A DNA stretch of 64,000 bases. Origin: Massariosphaeria phaeospora (Eukaryota; Ascomycota; Dothideomycetes; Pleosporales). Under the pieces are notes generated by a model, which ran no database searches, had not been told where the DNA came from, and saw nothing but the letters and a program-made list of their open reading frames with translations. Made by a program: the position numbers and the translations under genes. Positions 11,738 to 24,515 of this stretch are shown one piece after another. Within the stretch, counting starts at the first letter, position 1, and the number at the start of each line of letters is the position of its first letter. The DNA lies in contig JAADJZ010000007.1 of NCBI GenBank assembly GCA_011032825.1, positions 1,302,001 through 1,366,000 of the forward strand, given 5' to 3'.

Positions 11738-14099
11738 GTTGGTGCGAGATGGCTGCCCTCTCAGGAGAAAGGTGCGACGCCTACAATCGGCCACTGTGGC
11801 TCACCAGTGTCTGTTCAAGGGCGATGCTCTTTAAATATAGGTTAGATATGCGACGAGGTGAAAAGAGTCCAAAAGCTGCATGCGTCGCCTCTCCAATGAA
11901 CGATGCGTAGTATCTGAGGGACCAGGCGACGCCATGCATCCTGCATACATGTGATAGAATAACAGCGCGTAGCTCAAGGATCTGCCTCTAGGAAGACCTA
12001 TCAAGGAATGTGGGATAGGTGTGTTTTGGCCTGCTGTTTCACGTTTAGTTCGGCTCTCCACGGCAGGCTTGACCACTTCCTCTGACGGTAACGCCACAAG
12101 TATTGTTTGGTCCACGTTCGTACTTATACGAATGCATTCGCGTGCCATTCCGCAAGTGGTTTACAGTATTTCGTTGCACTCTTGGATCTGGTTTCGCTGT
12201 TCAGAAGTTGAACAGGTCGTCACTGGTTAGGTATGTTACTACTTAAGCACGGACATGAAGTGTGCAGTGTACATATTGATCAGGTAGCTCGGCAAAGCAG
12301 TTTTGCTAAGTGTCCACCAGGATCGAGTGTATGTGCCAAAATGGTCGAAGATAGATACCTAACTTCGTCGTATGAAGAGGGAGTTCTGCGTCTGCGTCAC
12401 CAATTACGCGGCCCGGGTCAATGTCTAAGCCTGGGAATCTCAAGGCAATGCTTCTAGGCAGCCCAAGTTACACAGCGCGGGATGTTCCGGGGAGGGTGCG
12501 ACGACACTGGATAACGGTGGATAACTGTGCTTCCCTGGTACCGGTGTTGGAGCGCCATGCGTGTGACATCTACGATGCGGTCCGTTAGACCCCTCGAGAG
12601 GCTTGTAGGTCGCTAGCAAGTACGAGCTATAGCATCCGGGCTACTACCCACGGTATGTGTAGGTACGTCCTCTGGATACTTCATAGATAGTCCAACCTCA
12701 GTACCTACAAAGTATGCCGTCAGCAAAGTCGAGCGTCCTGATTTGGATCCAACTAAGATAGACAATTCACCCGCCCAATGTGAAGGGCTGGTTAAGAGCA
12801 CCAGAATCCGGCGGTCGACATGCGCGGGTGATTTTCTAAGACTGATTGCGTTGCTCTGCTTCCGATGGTCTCGTATCTGCGGGAAACATGCAGGGCGGAA
12901 GGCTGGTCCCGAAGCCGTAAATGACACCGTTCTGGCGCGTTCAGCAACGCCGCGGGCGCCTCGTCGGGAAGTCGCTATTTCTGACCTCCGGCCATGTTTT
13001 GATGAAATAGAGAAACAGACACGAGAATCGTACAGTAAAGTCGTCTAGGTGAGGTCACAATAAAGAACGGGGCGTTGGAGAAGCGAAGCCGACGGACCTA
13101 TCGGGGTAATCGGGGGTTTGGAGCCATTGTCGGACTCACCACGTACGTCCTCTCGGCCTTTTCTACATCGCGACCCTGTTAGATTAACAACTATTAGCAC
13201 CTGCGCGAAATCCACCGCTCCGCTTTACCTCTAGCTCCGCCTATCTGCCCGCCTTCGCTTCGCCCGCGTCCGCTTCGCGTCCGCAACTCAATCCACAAAT
13301 TCGCTAGGGACACAACCAAGGATGGCAACAGCATGGCAAGAGGCTACACTCCGAGGGCATGGCTTTCCAGGAACATGAGACAAGGAGAGATGCAGCGACA
13401 CAATGACAAGAAAGTGGTGGAGCTATGATTAGTCCTTGCATCTTGCGCGGGGATAGTAACAAGGAAAAGGATTGGCCCTAAAGCTTGATAGCGCACCAAA
13501 TCAGGATTTTCAGTCGAAGAGCGGTATAGACATGGGGATTGTTGGGCTGCTATCATTGTATTCGTTTGCTGTTCAAGCGAGAGCCCCATGAGTCCACGGA
13601 GTAATAATCGGCAGAGGAGTCCTAAGCCAGCACTTGGCAGAATGTGTTGGGGTATCCTTTACGTACGAGTTACGTGCGATTTACGTCCACTCTCGAGAGA
13701 GCACCAGAGCGAAAGAACGAGTACCCTATCGTATAGTCTGGTCTTTAAGATCTCAAGGCACGCAGCGGGGGTCGTCGGGAGATGGCGCATGGTCGGTCTT
13801 TTGCCCTGGTTTTGCTTGCTTGGTCATCCTGCCGAACAAGGCGTCTGAAATACTTCAGTGAGATTTGAGCGACTCCACTTGAGAGTAGATGAGTGGACAG
13901 GTGCGCTATCACCCGACCCCCGCTGGTTATGCGCTGGGGGCCTTGATATATTACAAACCAGATTGCACCTTGAGATCTTAGAAATCAGGTTATACGGTAG
14001 CGGCATATTTACATATAAAAGCAAAGGCGCCGCTTCTACACGAAGACTACAGCAATCGTTAAAGCCTCTTCGCCTACGAAAACTCCCATCCAATCCACC
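11738..14099. other. Long intergenic region, no gene supported
   Basis: About 2.4 kb between the divergent MFS and GST genes. Open frames of 60-108 codons occur on both strands, but none has a recognisable domain, clear splice structure or sensible context. A low-complexity CGCTTCGCCC-type stretch lies near 13,240-13,290. The GST promoter is at the right end. Confidence 0.5.
14014..14020 (+). promoter_or_regulatory. TATA box of the GST gene
   Basis: TATAAAA lies 80 bp before the GST ATG in an otherwise mixed-composition promoter, a plausible distance for a fungal TATA element. Confidence 0.45.
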
Positions 14100-15064
14100 A
14101 TGGCAGAAATCAAACCCATCAAAGTTTGGCTCACGCGTGAGTGCTCACTCTGTCTGTATCATCGTTAGCTCTGACTCCCAATAGCTTCCGGTCCCAATCC
14201 CTGGAAAGTAATCCTCGTTCTTGAAGAGCTGTCCATTCCCTATGAAATGGAATCATTTCCCTTCCCGGATGTTAAGAAGGAGTCTTATTTGACCATCAAT
14301 CCGAATGGGCGAGTGCCTGCGATCAACGATCCGAATACGGGAATAACACTTTGGGAGAGCGGGGCTATTATATTGTATCTGGTGGAGCAGTACGACAAGG
14401 AAGGGAAGTTGACATATGGTAAGACAGGTACTGAGGAGCAAGATCCAGAGAGTTTGAGGAGAAAGAATGAGGAGAGGCAGTGGTTGATGTTCCAGGTGAG
14501 TGGCCAAGGGCCGTACTTTGGACAGGCAGGCTGGTAAGTGTTTCATTCCCCGCAATGCCTCAGTCTAGTGGGCTCGCCTAGAGACATAAAGCTAACTATA
14601 AACTGTAAACAGGTTCACAGTCCTCCACGCCGAAAAGATCCCTAGTGCCATTTCCCGCTACACCAATGAGGTTCGCCGCATCCTCGGCGTTCTTGACGGC
14701 CATCTTGCTAAGACCGGCACTGGCTATCTGGTTGGCGATAAGCTTACCTATGCGGATCTCGTCTTTGTGCCCTATAATGATCGCGTCGACGCACTCACTG
14801 GTATGTCAAAAGAAGAGGTCTTTGGCGGGTATGAGAACGTGGTGAAGTGGCACGAGAAGATGTTGGCGAGGGAGAGTTGGAAGAAGAGTATGGAGGTTAG
14901 GGCGCGATTGATGGATGAGCAGGGTTTGCAGTGGAATGTGAGTCTATGCCTTTGTTCAGTTTTTGGTCAAATAAGGGTCTGTGCTAATGGTATCGTGAAT
15001 CCAGGGTATGCCGAAGGGTGTAAATAACATGGAAGAGTACATGGCTCTGCTAAAGAAGGGGTAG
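14100..15064 (+). CDS. Glutathione S-transferase (URE2/theta-like)
   Basis: 256-residue cytosolic GST that conjugates glutathione to electrophiles. Exons are 14100-14136, 14185-14533, 14613-14937 and 15005-15064, with introns of 48, 79 and 67 bp. Joined exons give LTPSGPNPWKVILVLEEL, where the Ser/Asn region is the usual glutathione-activating site of fungal URE2-like GSTs; then NPNGRVPAI with the cis-Pro, and LWESGAIILYLVEQY for the rest of the thioredoxin fold. The helical C-terminal domain has GYLVGDKLTYADLVFVPYN. The small last exon ends LLKKG. A TATA box sits 80 bp upstream. It is the last intact gene before the transposon block. Confidence 0.92.
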
Positions 15065-15784
15065 AATGATGGGTGATGGAGGTAATATCGAAGCATCGAG
15101 GTCAAGGTGACGCTGAGCGGTGAAGAGGGCGGATTGCAGTCAAATTTGCGCTTTTGTAGCATAGTTTCAACAACTACGATATAAAAGCGATATGCACAGG
15201 CTCCTTTACTGATCCCACATGATGATGGTTGGGTCTGGTCTTGACCATTTCGCGCGACATCATGTTATCCCTCAGCGGCCGTGAGCTCGGCCTACGCGCG
15301 ATGGAGGGGTTCTCCAGATTCGTGATTGATTTGGTCTGCCGCTCCTGCAGCCATCGAGCGAGGTGCGCGGGCATGGACGAAGCTACGATTCCTCGGGTTG
15401 TTGGGGAATAACGAAGCCCAAATCCTCTTGACCGAAAGCTAGCGACCGATATCAGCCTGCTCCCCGCGTTCGCTCATGACACACCCACCTCGGCTACCCA
15501 GACCTGAGACCACAACCTCTAGAGAACTTTTGTCCATCATCAGCCGCGGCGGCCGGCGACCGCGACATCGAGTGAGCTGCTTCGCGTCGCAAGCGAGAGT
15601 CAGACGAGCTGGCCGTGATGCCTAGATTTCATCGCAGGGAAGTAAAGTCATAGAGGCGTGGCGCCCAATGATCCGCAGTATATATGGCGGAGCGCAGGTG
15701 AACGACGGCAGACAGGACTCGTATCCAGCAGAGGTGGAAGAGCCGGTGTCGCGCTGCAAAATTTTCTCGCGCCTCCATTACTAC
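15065..15784. other. GC-richer intergenic flank ending at the transposon block
   Basis: No gene recognised. Composition stays balanced up to the TA target site at 15785-15786, after which it falls sharply. Confidence 0.55.
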
Positions 15785-15944
15785 TAACGTGTCCGTGCGC
15801 GTGATGCACGCGGAACACCAAAATACAACAAACTCTATTGTCTTTAACACGCGACAACTCTACCAATATAGACCCAATACAAGCTGCAATTAAAAAAATT
15901 AAATTGCAAGAACTAAAAAAAGATTTTTTATATACAGAAATTGC

Positions 15945-16337
15945 TAGGCTGGTAAATAAGTAGAGGTTGAGTTAGAGTTGAGTTAGCTTACGTTAGACTC
16001 TAACTTAACTTTAGCTTTAACTTGCGCTAGTTACTAAGTAGCTTAGGTTAAAGTTAAGTTAAAGTAGTTAAAGCTTAGAGTTGTAGTTAAGTCTTACATA
16101 ATATTTACAACTTATATTAATATTAAGTTTTCTATGTATATTTATTACATTTACTTATTATAGTTTTTTAACTATTTAAGTAACTCTAACTTAACTTTTA
16201 ACCTAGAGCTTTAACTACTCTAACTTAACTCCTACCTACGCTAGGTTAACTCTAACTTAATTTTAACCTAAAGTCTATGCAACTTATAACCTAACTTATA
16301 CCTATTAATAAGTACTTTCTACCTATTCGCTAGCGTA
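15945..16337 (+). mobile_element. MITE-1, 393 bp, hAT-derived
   Basis: Begins TAGGCTGGTAAAT and ends CGCTAGCGTA. The 8-bp target duplication GAAATTGC is at 15937-15944 and 16338-16345; it splits the transposase reading of P-1. No coding capacity. Its C residues are strongly converted to T. Confidence 0.95.
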
Positions 16338-17144
16338 GAAATTGCTACTAAACATAGTATTATGCGCTTTACTTTAAGCTGAAAACACTAAAGCTTAACA
16401 CGCTCTAAAACTTTTAAGAACTTTAACTAACAAAAACTTAGTTTATAACAAAAGCAGAAGCTTGTATAGTATATTAAAGAATTATTAAAAAAACATATAC
16501 CTCTTACAAGAAAGATAATACAAAATTTTGCATTAACAATAGCCTAAGAGCTAGTTAGTAAAAGCTAGGTTACGCGCTTTATTAACTAGCACAGCATTTA
16601 TTTTATATTACAATAAATAGTTAGCATAGATAGCAATTGCTACAAAGCTAATTTAGAAAATAAATATTGCTTCTATTTTCAGCTTCTACATAGCAAGATT
16701 GATTAATATTAAATAAATTCTCGTTATACGTACAATATAGATAAAAAAAAGCTTTATAATTAGTATTGTAAGCAAATTAAAAAAAATATTTAGCTAACAA
16801 ATGTAAAAAAAGAAAAAAGTTAAAGCATTGCTTTAAAATAGAAGCTGCGCATAAATTACACTCTTAGCATGTATATGCGCTAATAAAACTGCTTTGCTTT
16901 TAAGCTTTATCTATAAAGCTACTAACAAAGGCATTTAATTAAGCTAAGTAGACAATATCTAGGCAAAAGAACACTTAGTCTTTATTACTTTATTACTTTC
17001 TAGCTAGACGAACAACGATATTAAACTTGCTTAGCTTAAGCAAGTGTTTAATCGCTATACAAAAAAAAAAACTTGATAATTTTATTAACTTCTAATTCTA
17101 GATAGCTATAGATTCTATATTACTATAGATTTTATTAACTACTA

Positions 17145-18988
17145 ACGTGTTTCATTAGTAAGTTGGCTACTTTAGTAAGTCGGCTACTAAACACCAGCGC
17201 AGCGACTGCGCGGCAACAACACGTAATGTTTCAACAACACAACGCGCAAAGTACCTATACTAAAGGCGATATATATATCGCTATCTCTAATATTCAATTT
17301 AAGCAGATTTAAAGCAAAAGGCGCGCTGCTGCAGTTTACAAAGTTCCTCGATTAACGATCTAAAACTAACGCGCTAAAAAACGCTCTTAACGCAACTGCA
17401 AGCTGAAATCAAAGCGCTTTACAAAACTAAAAGAGAAAGCAATTGTGCAGCGTATACTTAACAAATCTCTACAAAGTTTACTGCTTTCAAAAGCACACAT
17501 ACAAGATATAGCAGATAGACTACTAAAAAAGCGCGAATGCAACCCTACTAGCAAGTGCTAGGTTAATAGGTTTATTAAGCGTACTCTTAAGCTGCGAACG
17601 CGATAGAGCTGTTCGTACAATCGCCAGCAAGCTGCCTGCAAAGACCTAGCAGTTATCGAGCCTTAGTTCAGCCTAGTTCAATTGGTAAAAGCGAAGTACG
17701 GTATTCTTAATAAGAATACCTAGAACTTTGATAAATTAGGCTTTTTAATAGGCAAGATTACGTCTTAGCTCGTAGTAACAAGCTTAGATAAGCTTAAGAA
17801 AGTAAAGAAACTACAGCTTAGCAATTGCAAATAAACTACTTTGATATAAGCTGTTAACGCGACGAGAAAGCGCATTCTACTCTTTATTATCTTTGCTAGC
17901 AAAGTTCTAATCTCTACTTAGTTTAAGCTAGAAATACTACGCAACTAGGTTATTTAAGTTAGTCTAAATAGCTAGACAAGCAACGATTTTAAAGTTAACT
18001 AGCTTAAACACTTTAATACGCATGCAAAGTCTGTAAGAGCGTACAGGCTACTTATTATTAACAGCTACAAAAGCTATTGCTCGCTTGCTTTCTAGAACTA
18101 CTGCAAAGAAAACAAAATTATTGCTTTTTGCATGCTATCTTACTTATTGCACTTGCTACAGCTTTTCGACGTTGCCTGCTTCGCGCCGCTAAAGCGCTCT
18201 TATAGCAATAGTATCTTAGCTTTAGCGCGCAACTACATCTACTACATTAGCAAAGAAACTTTCTTACTAGCCTTTAAAGCTGCCTACGAGCATACATTTA
18301 CTAAAGAAAACGCTCGCGCAAGGTTTAAAAGCGCTAGATTAGTTTTATTTAACCTAGATGCAGTGTTATCGAAGCTTAATGTAAAGTTGCGTACGCTAAC
18401 TTCGCTACAGCGCAACGACGCTGCATAAAAAGCGAAAACGCTGCGCAACGCAAAAGAGCTAGAAGCTTAAACTACGCTTATTCAATAGAGAATGCAAAAG
18501 CGCTTAAGTTTCTTAGCAAGCTCTCTTAACAAGCAGGTACAACAGCTAAGTAAAGGCGCGCAGCAAATAGCGCATAATATAGTGTTGCTGCAGAAAGAAC
18601 AAGCGCGTATGCAAAGCGCAATTAAAAAGCTTACAAAGCGTAAAACCTGTAAAAGGCAATACGTACAGGTTAAAAAAACTCTAATAGTTAGTAAAGTATT
18701 TAACTTAATTGCTGCAAAGAAAGGTAGTAGTCGTAAGAATAGCGAGACGCTTGCGAAGAGAGTGCGCGCAGAGAAGCGCTGCAGCCGTTGCAGCAAAATT
18801 AAGCATAATTCTTACACTTGTAAAGTAAAAATAGAGAATGTAAATAGTAGTACTGCTTTTAAATAATATTATTCTATTGCGTATAGTATAGTAATTTGTT
18901 GTAGTGTTGTACTACGTCGCTGCGCGTGCGCGACGCTAGGGTTTAGTAGCCAACTTACTAAAGTAGCCGACTTACTAATAAAACACGT
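17145..18988 (+). mobile_element. pogo-like DNA transposon Q-1 (1,844 bp)
   Basis: Long terminal inverted repeats begin ACGTGTTTCATTAGTAAG and extend about 50 bp (the right end is its complement ending ACACGT). The TA target duplication is at 17143-17144 and 18989-18990. The empty site is readable in related P-2 and P-3. A second copy, Q-2, lies at 21601-23434 in reverse. Confidence 0.93.
17230..18866 (+). pseudogene. DDE/pogo transposase of Q-1, RIP-degraded
   Basis: The plus-strand frame reads as a pogo/Tigger-type transposase: a Psq-like N-terminus, SKAHIQDIADRLLKKRECNP and CWVNRFIKRTLKLRTR (CENP-B-type DNA-binding region), NFDKLGFLIGK (first catalytic Asp), AYRLLIINSYKSY (normally ILDGHxSH, so the second Asp is now Asn), then LLHLLQLFDVACFAPLKR. 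The C-terminus is a basic coiled stretch ending in a zinc-knuckle-like CSRCSKIKHNSYTC. Two long open stretches remain at 18132-18428 and 18492-18866. Stops elsewhere are TAG/TAA at expected Gln or Trp positions. It cannot make an active enzyme. Confidence 0.87.
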
Positions 18989-19910
18989 TATAATTAAAAC
19001 AAAATTCTTTTTGCTATTCTACTTTTTTATTTAACTTATACGCTTTAGCTACTTAATGTAGCAATGTTTAAGCTTTTATTAACAGCTTACTTAGCAAAGC
19101 TATTAAAATACTTTTATAGAAGCTAGAGCCTAGCTTTTATTACTAAAAGCAATTTTTTTCTTCTATTCTAGAATGCGTAGAAAGTTTTCTTTAAAGAATT
19201 AACTATTTTTAGCTCTTTTAGAGCTACAAGCATATTACTACTTAATTCTAAGCCTATTCTTAATAGGTTTACGTAGAATAAAGAATTAAGCAATAGCTTT
19301 TTATTAGAGCTTAGCGATTATAACTAGAGAAAAATAAATAAGCTTGTACAATTAGTAGTAAAGAATTAGAGTAGTTAAAATACACAAAAGCTTTGCCAAT
19401 TGCTTTACTACTTATTTGTTTAGAATAAGCTACTTAAGCATAAAATAGATAAAATTAAGCAAGCGCTATCTATTAAAGAGAAGCGCAAGAAAAAAAGCAA
19501 AGCTCTAGATTTTCAACAGCGCTAGGAATATCATAGTAGAGCAGTTTTTTAGTTACTAAAGAAAATAAAGAAAGCACGTATTTGTTAATCTATTAAAAAG
19601 TAAAAGAAAAAAAAGCAGCAGCTTTAAAAAGCAAAGATAGTAGAGCTAAATAAAGTAGCTAAGCTATACAAGAAGAAAATTGCAAAGAAAAAGCGTATAG
19701 CGCAGAAAGTAGCTAAGGTAAGTAGAAAGAAAGAGAAAGTAGAAAAAGCAGCAAAGCGCGCTTGCTAGAAAAAAGCTCGCGACGCTACAAAAGCTCTACA
19801 ATTTTTTTAAAAAAGTAAAAGAAAAGCTTTGTAGCTATTTTTACAGAGCAAAAAGCGTTACAAACGTAGCGTTAATACTAAAAATGCTATAGAAGCCTTA
19901 GAAAGCGTAT

Positions 19911-20381
19911 TGTAAAAGCTAAGCGAACTTGAAAAAGTCTTTTATTAAGCTTAGGTTGGTTCTTGGAGAATAAGTAAGTTCGATAGACTAAAAGAAGTTG
20001 TATAGCGTTTAATACTAAGGCAGTAGCAAGCTTCGTTCTGCAAAGAGTATAAAAGTTAAAGTAAAAGTTAACTTAGTAAATTAAAATTAAAAACAATAAG
20101 CTATAAAAGTTTATTGTTTTAACTATATACGTAGGTGTGCTTTGTATAATCTTCTTGCTCTTGCAAAGCCAACAGATTAATAAAAGCACTTTAATCTTTT
20201 GCTCTTAAAGTGCTACAAAGAGCGTAAAATTAAAAAAAGCATATAAAGAAGCTATGTCGTTGAGAGAAGTTTTTAGCTTACGTGCTAAGCTTACTTAAAG
20301 TATAATCGTACTCTATTACTTTAAATGCTAAAGTAAAAGCATTTTCTTGTTTAGCAGCTTAGTAGATTATTAATTGTAATA
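19911..20381 (-). repeat. LTR of R (3' LTR, left)
   Basis: 471 bp, the same length as 40574-41044; differences are mostly C/T and G/A. Confidence 0.92.
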
Positions 20382-21600
20382 CTATTTCTCTTTTCTTATG
20401 CTTTGTTTTTGAAGCTTTTTTTTGCTATGCTAAAAGCTTTTTCTTTTAACAGTACTACACGACGTTTTAACTTTGCAATATTTATTAACTTGTTTAAAAA
20501 CATTATGCTTGTTGCTTGCTAAAGCTATTGTTTTAAAAGCTTAGTTTGCAAAGTGCATATTTGTTTAAAACAGTGTAATAAGTGTAATTGTCAAAATTTT
20601 AAAAACTATAATATTTAGATTTTAGAAAATAAATAGGTGCTTATTCGTTAAGAGCGCAAGCGTTTTTAGGCTTAGCTAGAAGTAGTAAAGAAAAAAGTAG
20701 CAGAAGTTGAGTAAGCGCTGCGCGAAAATGCAAAGCGTGCGACGAAAGCTATCGCAGTTAAGAAAGCAAGTATCTCGTTGCTAGAGTAGCAAGAAGCAAC
20801 CGCAGGTTTTTTTAATAGTCTAGCAATGTTTTCTTTTACCTAGAGTGCGCTAGATAGCTTTAGCAACAAAGTGTAAAAAAGCAACGTTTTGTTGTACCTA
20901 GCTAGTTTTAACAATACTGTGCTAGAATCTAGTAGCAGTTTGTAAAGTTTATGTTTAGTTTCTATGTATTTTTGCTATCTAGGTAGCTTAACTATTTAAC
21001 TAGGTATTTCTTTTAGTTGTTTATAACTTAGTGTACAATAATCTTCTTAACTTTAAATTCGTTTTTTTTTTCGGTTTTATAGCGAAAGGTTCGCTAGAGT
21101 AGCGTTTGTAAGTTAGCTAGTTTTAACAAGAATATGTAGAATACTAAGTAGATCCTTACGTTTTTAAGCAAGTTTAATTTGTAATTAACTAAGCTTCGTT
21201 GTTCTAATATTAAAAATAGTTTAACTTTGACGTTGTCTAAACTCTTGCTTGGTTGTTTTGTGCGCAGATTCTTTGTAAGAAAATAAACTCTATTCCCTCT
21301 CTTTAGCTAAAGTGCTATTTTTTGTTTTTAATTAACATATAAAATGCTTTAGCGTTGTGCTATTTTAAGTTTACTTTGTAGTAACTTATGTATTTTTTTA
21401 AGCTTTTTTACTACTTTTGTAGCAGTTTTAGCTTTCGCGCTTAAAAGCGTTCTTTTAAAAAAATGTAAGTGTTTTTTGTAATTTGCGTAGTAAAGTATTT
21501 GTTTTGTAAACTTAAACAACTTGTTGTTATACGCTAACTATGCTATTAGTAAAAGCTTTACTTAATTAGTTTGTTATTCGTTGCTGTATAACGTGTTTCA

Positions 21601-23434
21601 TTAGTAAGTTAGCTACTTTAGTAAGTTAGCTACTAAACCCTAGCGTCGCGCACGCGCAGCGACGTAGTGCAATACTACAACAAATTACTATACTATACGC
21701 AATAAAATAATATTATTTAAAAGCAGTACTACTATTTACATTCTCTATTTTTACTTTATAAGTGCAGGAATTATGCTCAATCTCGCTGCAACGGCCGCAG
21801 CGCTTCTTTGCGCGCACTTTTTTCGCAGGCGTTTCGCTGTTCTCACAACTACTACTTTTCTTTGCAGCAATTAAGTTAGATACTTTACTAACTATTAGAG
21901 TTTTTTTAACTTGTACGTATTACTTTTTACGAGTTTTGCGCTTTGTAAGCTTTTTAATTGCGCTTTGCATACGCGCTTGTTTTTTTTGCAGCAACACTAT
22001 ATTATGCGCTATTTGCTACGCGCTTTTACTTAGCTGTTGTACCTGCTCGTTAAAAGAGCTCGCTAAAGAACTTAAGCGCTTTTGCATTCTCTGTTAAATA
22101 AGCGTAGTCTAAGCTTTTAGCTCTTTTGCGTTGCGCAGCGTTTTTGCTTTCTATGCAGCGTTGTTGCGCTGTAGCGAAGTTAGCGTGCGCAACTTTACAT
22201 CAAGCTTCAATAACACTGCATCTAGGTTAAATAAAACTAATCTAGCGCTTTTAAACTCTGCGCAAGTGTTTTCTTTAGTAAATGTATGCTCGTAGGCAGC
22301 TTTAAAAGCTAGTAAAAAAGTTTCTTTGCTAATGTAGTAGATGTAGTTGCGCGCTAAAGCTAAGATACTATCGCTATAAAAGCGCTTTAGCAGCGCGAAG
22401 CAGGCAACGTTAAGAAGCTGCAGCAAGTGCGATAAGTAAAATAGCATGCAAAAAGCAATAATCTTGTTCTCTTTGCAGTAGTTCTAAAAAGCTAGCGAGC
22501 AATAGCTTTTGTAGCTGTTAATAATAAGTAGCCTGTACGCTCTTACAGACTTTGCATGCGTATTAAAGTATTTAAGCTAGTTAACTCTAAAATCGTTGCT
22601 CGTCTAGCTATTTAAACTAACTTGAATAACCTAGTTGCGTAGTATTCCTAGCTCAAACTAGGTAGAGATTAAAACCTTGCTAGCGAAGATAATAAAGAGT
22701 AGAATGCGCTTTCTCGTCGCGCTAACAGCTTGTATCAAAGTAGTCTATTCGCAATTGCTAGGCTGTAGTTTCTTTGCTTTCTTAGGCTTATCTAAGCTTG
22801 TTACTACAAGCTAAAACGTAATCTTGCCTATTAAAAAGCCTAATTCATCAAAGTTCTAGGTATTCTTATTAAGAATACTGTACTTCGCTTTTACCAATTG
22901 AACTAGGCTGAACTAGAGCTCGATAACTGCTAGGTTTTTGCAAGCAGCTCGCTGGCAATTGTACAAACAGCTCTATCGCGTTTGCAGCTTAAAAGTACGC
23001 TTAATAAACCTATTAACCTAGCACTTGCTAGTAGAGTTGCATTCGCGCTTTTTTAGTAGTTTATCTGCTATATCTTGTATGTGTGCCTTTAAAAGTAGTA
23101 AACTTTGTAGAGATTCGTTGAGTATACGCTGTACAATTGCTTTCTCTTTTAGTTTTGTAAAGCGCTTTAATTTCGGCTCGCAGTCGCGTCAAGGGCGTTT
23201 CTTAGCGCGTTAGTTTTAAATTGTTAATCAAAAAACTTTGTAAACTGCAGCAGCGCGCTTTTTGCTTTAAATCTGCTTAGATTGAATATTAGAGATAGCA
23301 ATATATATATCGCCTTTAGTATAGGTACTTTGCGCGTTGTGTTGTTAAGACATTACGTGTTGTTGCTGCGCAGTTGCCGCGCTAGTGTTTAGTAGCCAAC
23401 TTACTAAGATAGCCGACTTACTAATGAAACACGT
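21601..23434 (-). mobile_element. pogo-like DNA transposon Q-2 (1,834 bp)
   Basis: Same terminal repeats as Q-1 (ACGTGTTTCATTAG...), TA duplication at 21599-21600 and 23435-23436, inserted in reverse inside retrotransposon R. Confidence 0.93.
21713..23350 (-). pseudogene. DDE/pogo transposase of Q-2, RIP-degraded
   Basis: Homologue of the Q-1 transposase. The longest surviving stretch is 22447-22151 (98 codons) with SHLLQLLNVACFALLKRF and FTKENTCAEFKSARL. The C-terminal part reads to a stop at 21713, as in Q-1. Open frames on the opposite strand here are shadows. Confidence 0.85.
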
Positions 23435-24227
23435 TATTCTTAGATATGTTTTTATAGTTTAATTTGTTTTTTCTATTTGCTTATCTGTTTGTAGATAATA
23501 CGCTGTTAATAGCTTGCGTTTTGTTTTAATTGCAGCTAACAGAGTCGTCTAATAGTTCAATGTAAAAAGCTTGTTTCTATTATTAATAATCGATTTAGGT
23601 ATTCTATAGTATTAGATAAGTTGATTTAAAAAAATAAATTCTAGTTGTTGCGCAGTGTACGTGTTCTTAAAAGGTACTATTTTTACGTACTTAGTAAATT
23701 AGTTGACTATAACTATAATAGCGTTGTAAGCTATTTTTATAGCAAAGTTCTTTAACAAAAGTAGTTCTATTACGAAATCTATAGAGATATTAGTCTAAAG
23801 CTTATTTAGTAGCTCTAGAGCCTGCATTTTTTTGTATTGTACGTAGGTACTATGTTTGTTCTTCTAGTAGTTTGCACATTTTTTAACAATTGCAGTAACT
23901 TTGTTTTTTATTCTGCTAAACTTGTAGTTTTGTTTAATAAGTTTTATTGTTCGTGTTATTCTAAAGTAACTGTAAACTAGGTTATCGTAATGTTGTTGTA
24001 TAATTGCTTTTTGCAATTTTTTTAGAACTGTAATTGTAGTTTTTAGAAGCACGTTTAGCGTTCTAGCTAGTTCTAGTAATTCGTTTTAGTTAACCTTAAG
24101 TATCGCAGTATCGATAATTTTTTTTGTTTTAGTAATATTATGTTGTTAGCTAAGAGCGTTAGCTTTGCTATTGTTTTTTTCTAGTGTATATACAATTTTG
24201 AACTTGTACTAGCTTAGCATTTCTAAC

Positions 24228-24515
24228 TAAAAGAAAATCGCCTAGAAAAGTAAGTTCTAGATAAAAAATGTAATAAATTTAATAGCGTTTATCTATAGCG
24301 CGGATAGAAGAGCTTTATATACTTTATAGTTAGTTAGCTTCTAAAGCACCTACAAAGCGCTTTTGAAAGCTATGTAGAAACTTAATACCGCAAAGCTTTC
24401 GTTAACTAGAAACTAGCGAGGCTTTTTTAGGTATCGTCGAAGCTGTTACGTATAGCGTTAATAGCTACTAAAGTTCTACGACTAAAGCTTTTTATTAAGC
24501 TTCTAGCTTATTACA
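24228..24515 (-). repeat. LTR of G1 (3' LTR, left)
   Basis: 288 bp, direct repeat of 36750-37037. The LTR terminus reads TG...TA, the expected CA probably changed by RIP. Confidence 0.92.

Noticed and set aside
11738..11794. Extended MFS N-terminus from 11794
   Set aside because: The extension begins with GTG; the first ATG is at 11737 with a good context.
12613..13861. Several open frames of 70-108 codons between the MFS and GST genes
   Set aside because: No domain, no consistent splice pattern, overlapping on both strands; what balanced-GC noncoding DNA gives by chance.
18482..18796. Minus-strand open frame of 104 codons inside Q-1
   Set aside because: Shadow of the transposase C-terminus read on the plus strand (18492-18866).
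21762..22097. Plus-strand open frame of 111 codons inside Q-2
   Set aside because: It is the antisense of the Q-2 transposase C-terminal coding strand; the hydrophobic composition comes from the complement of Lys/Arg-rich codons.
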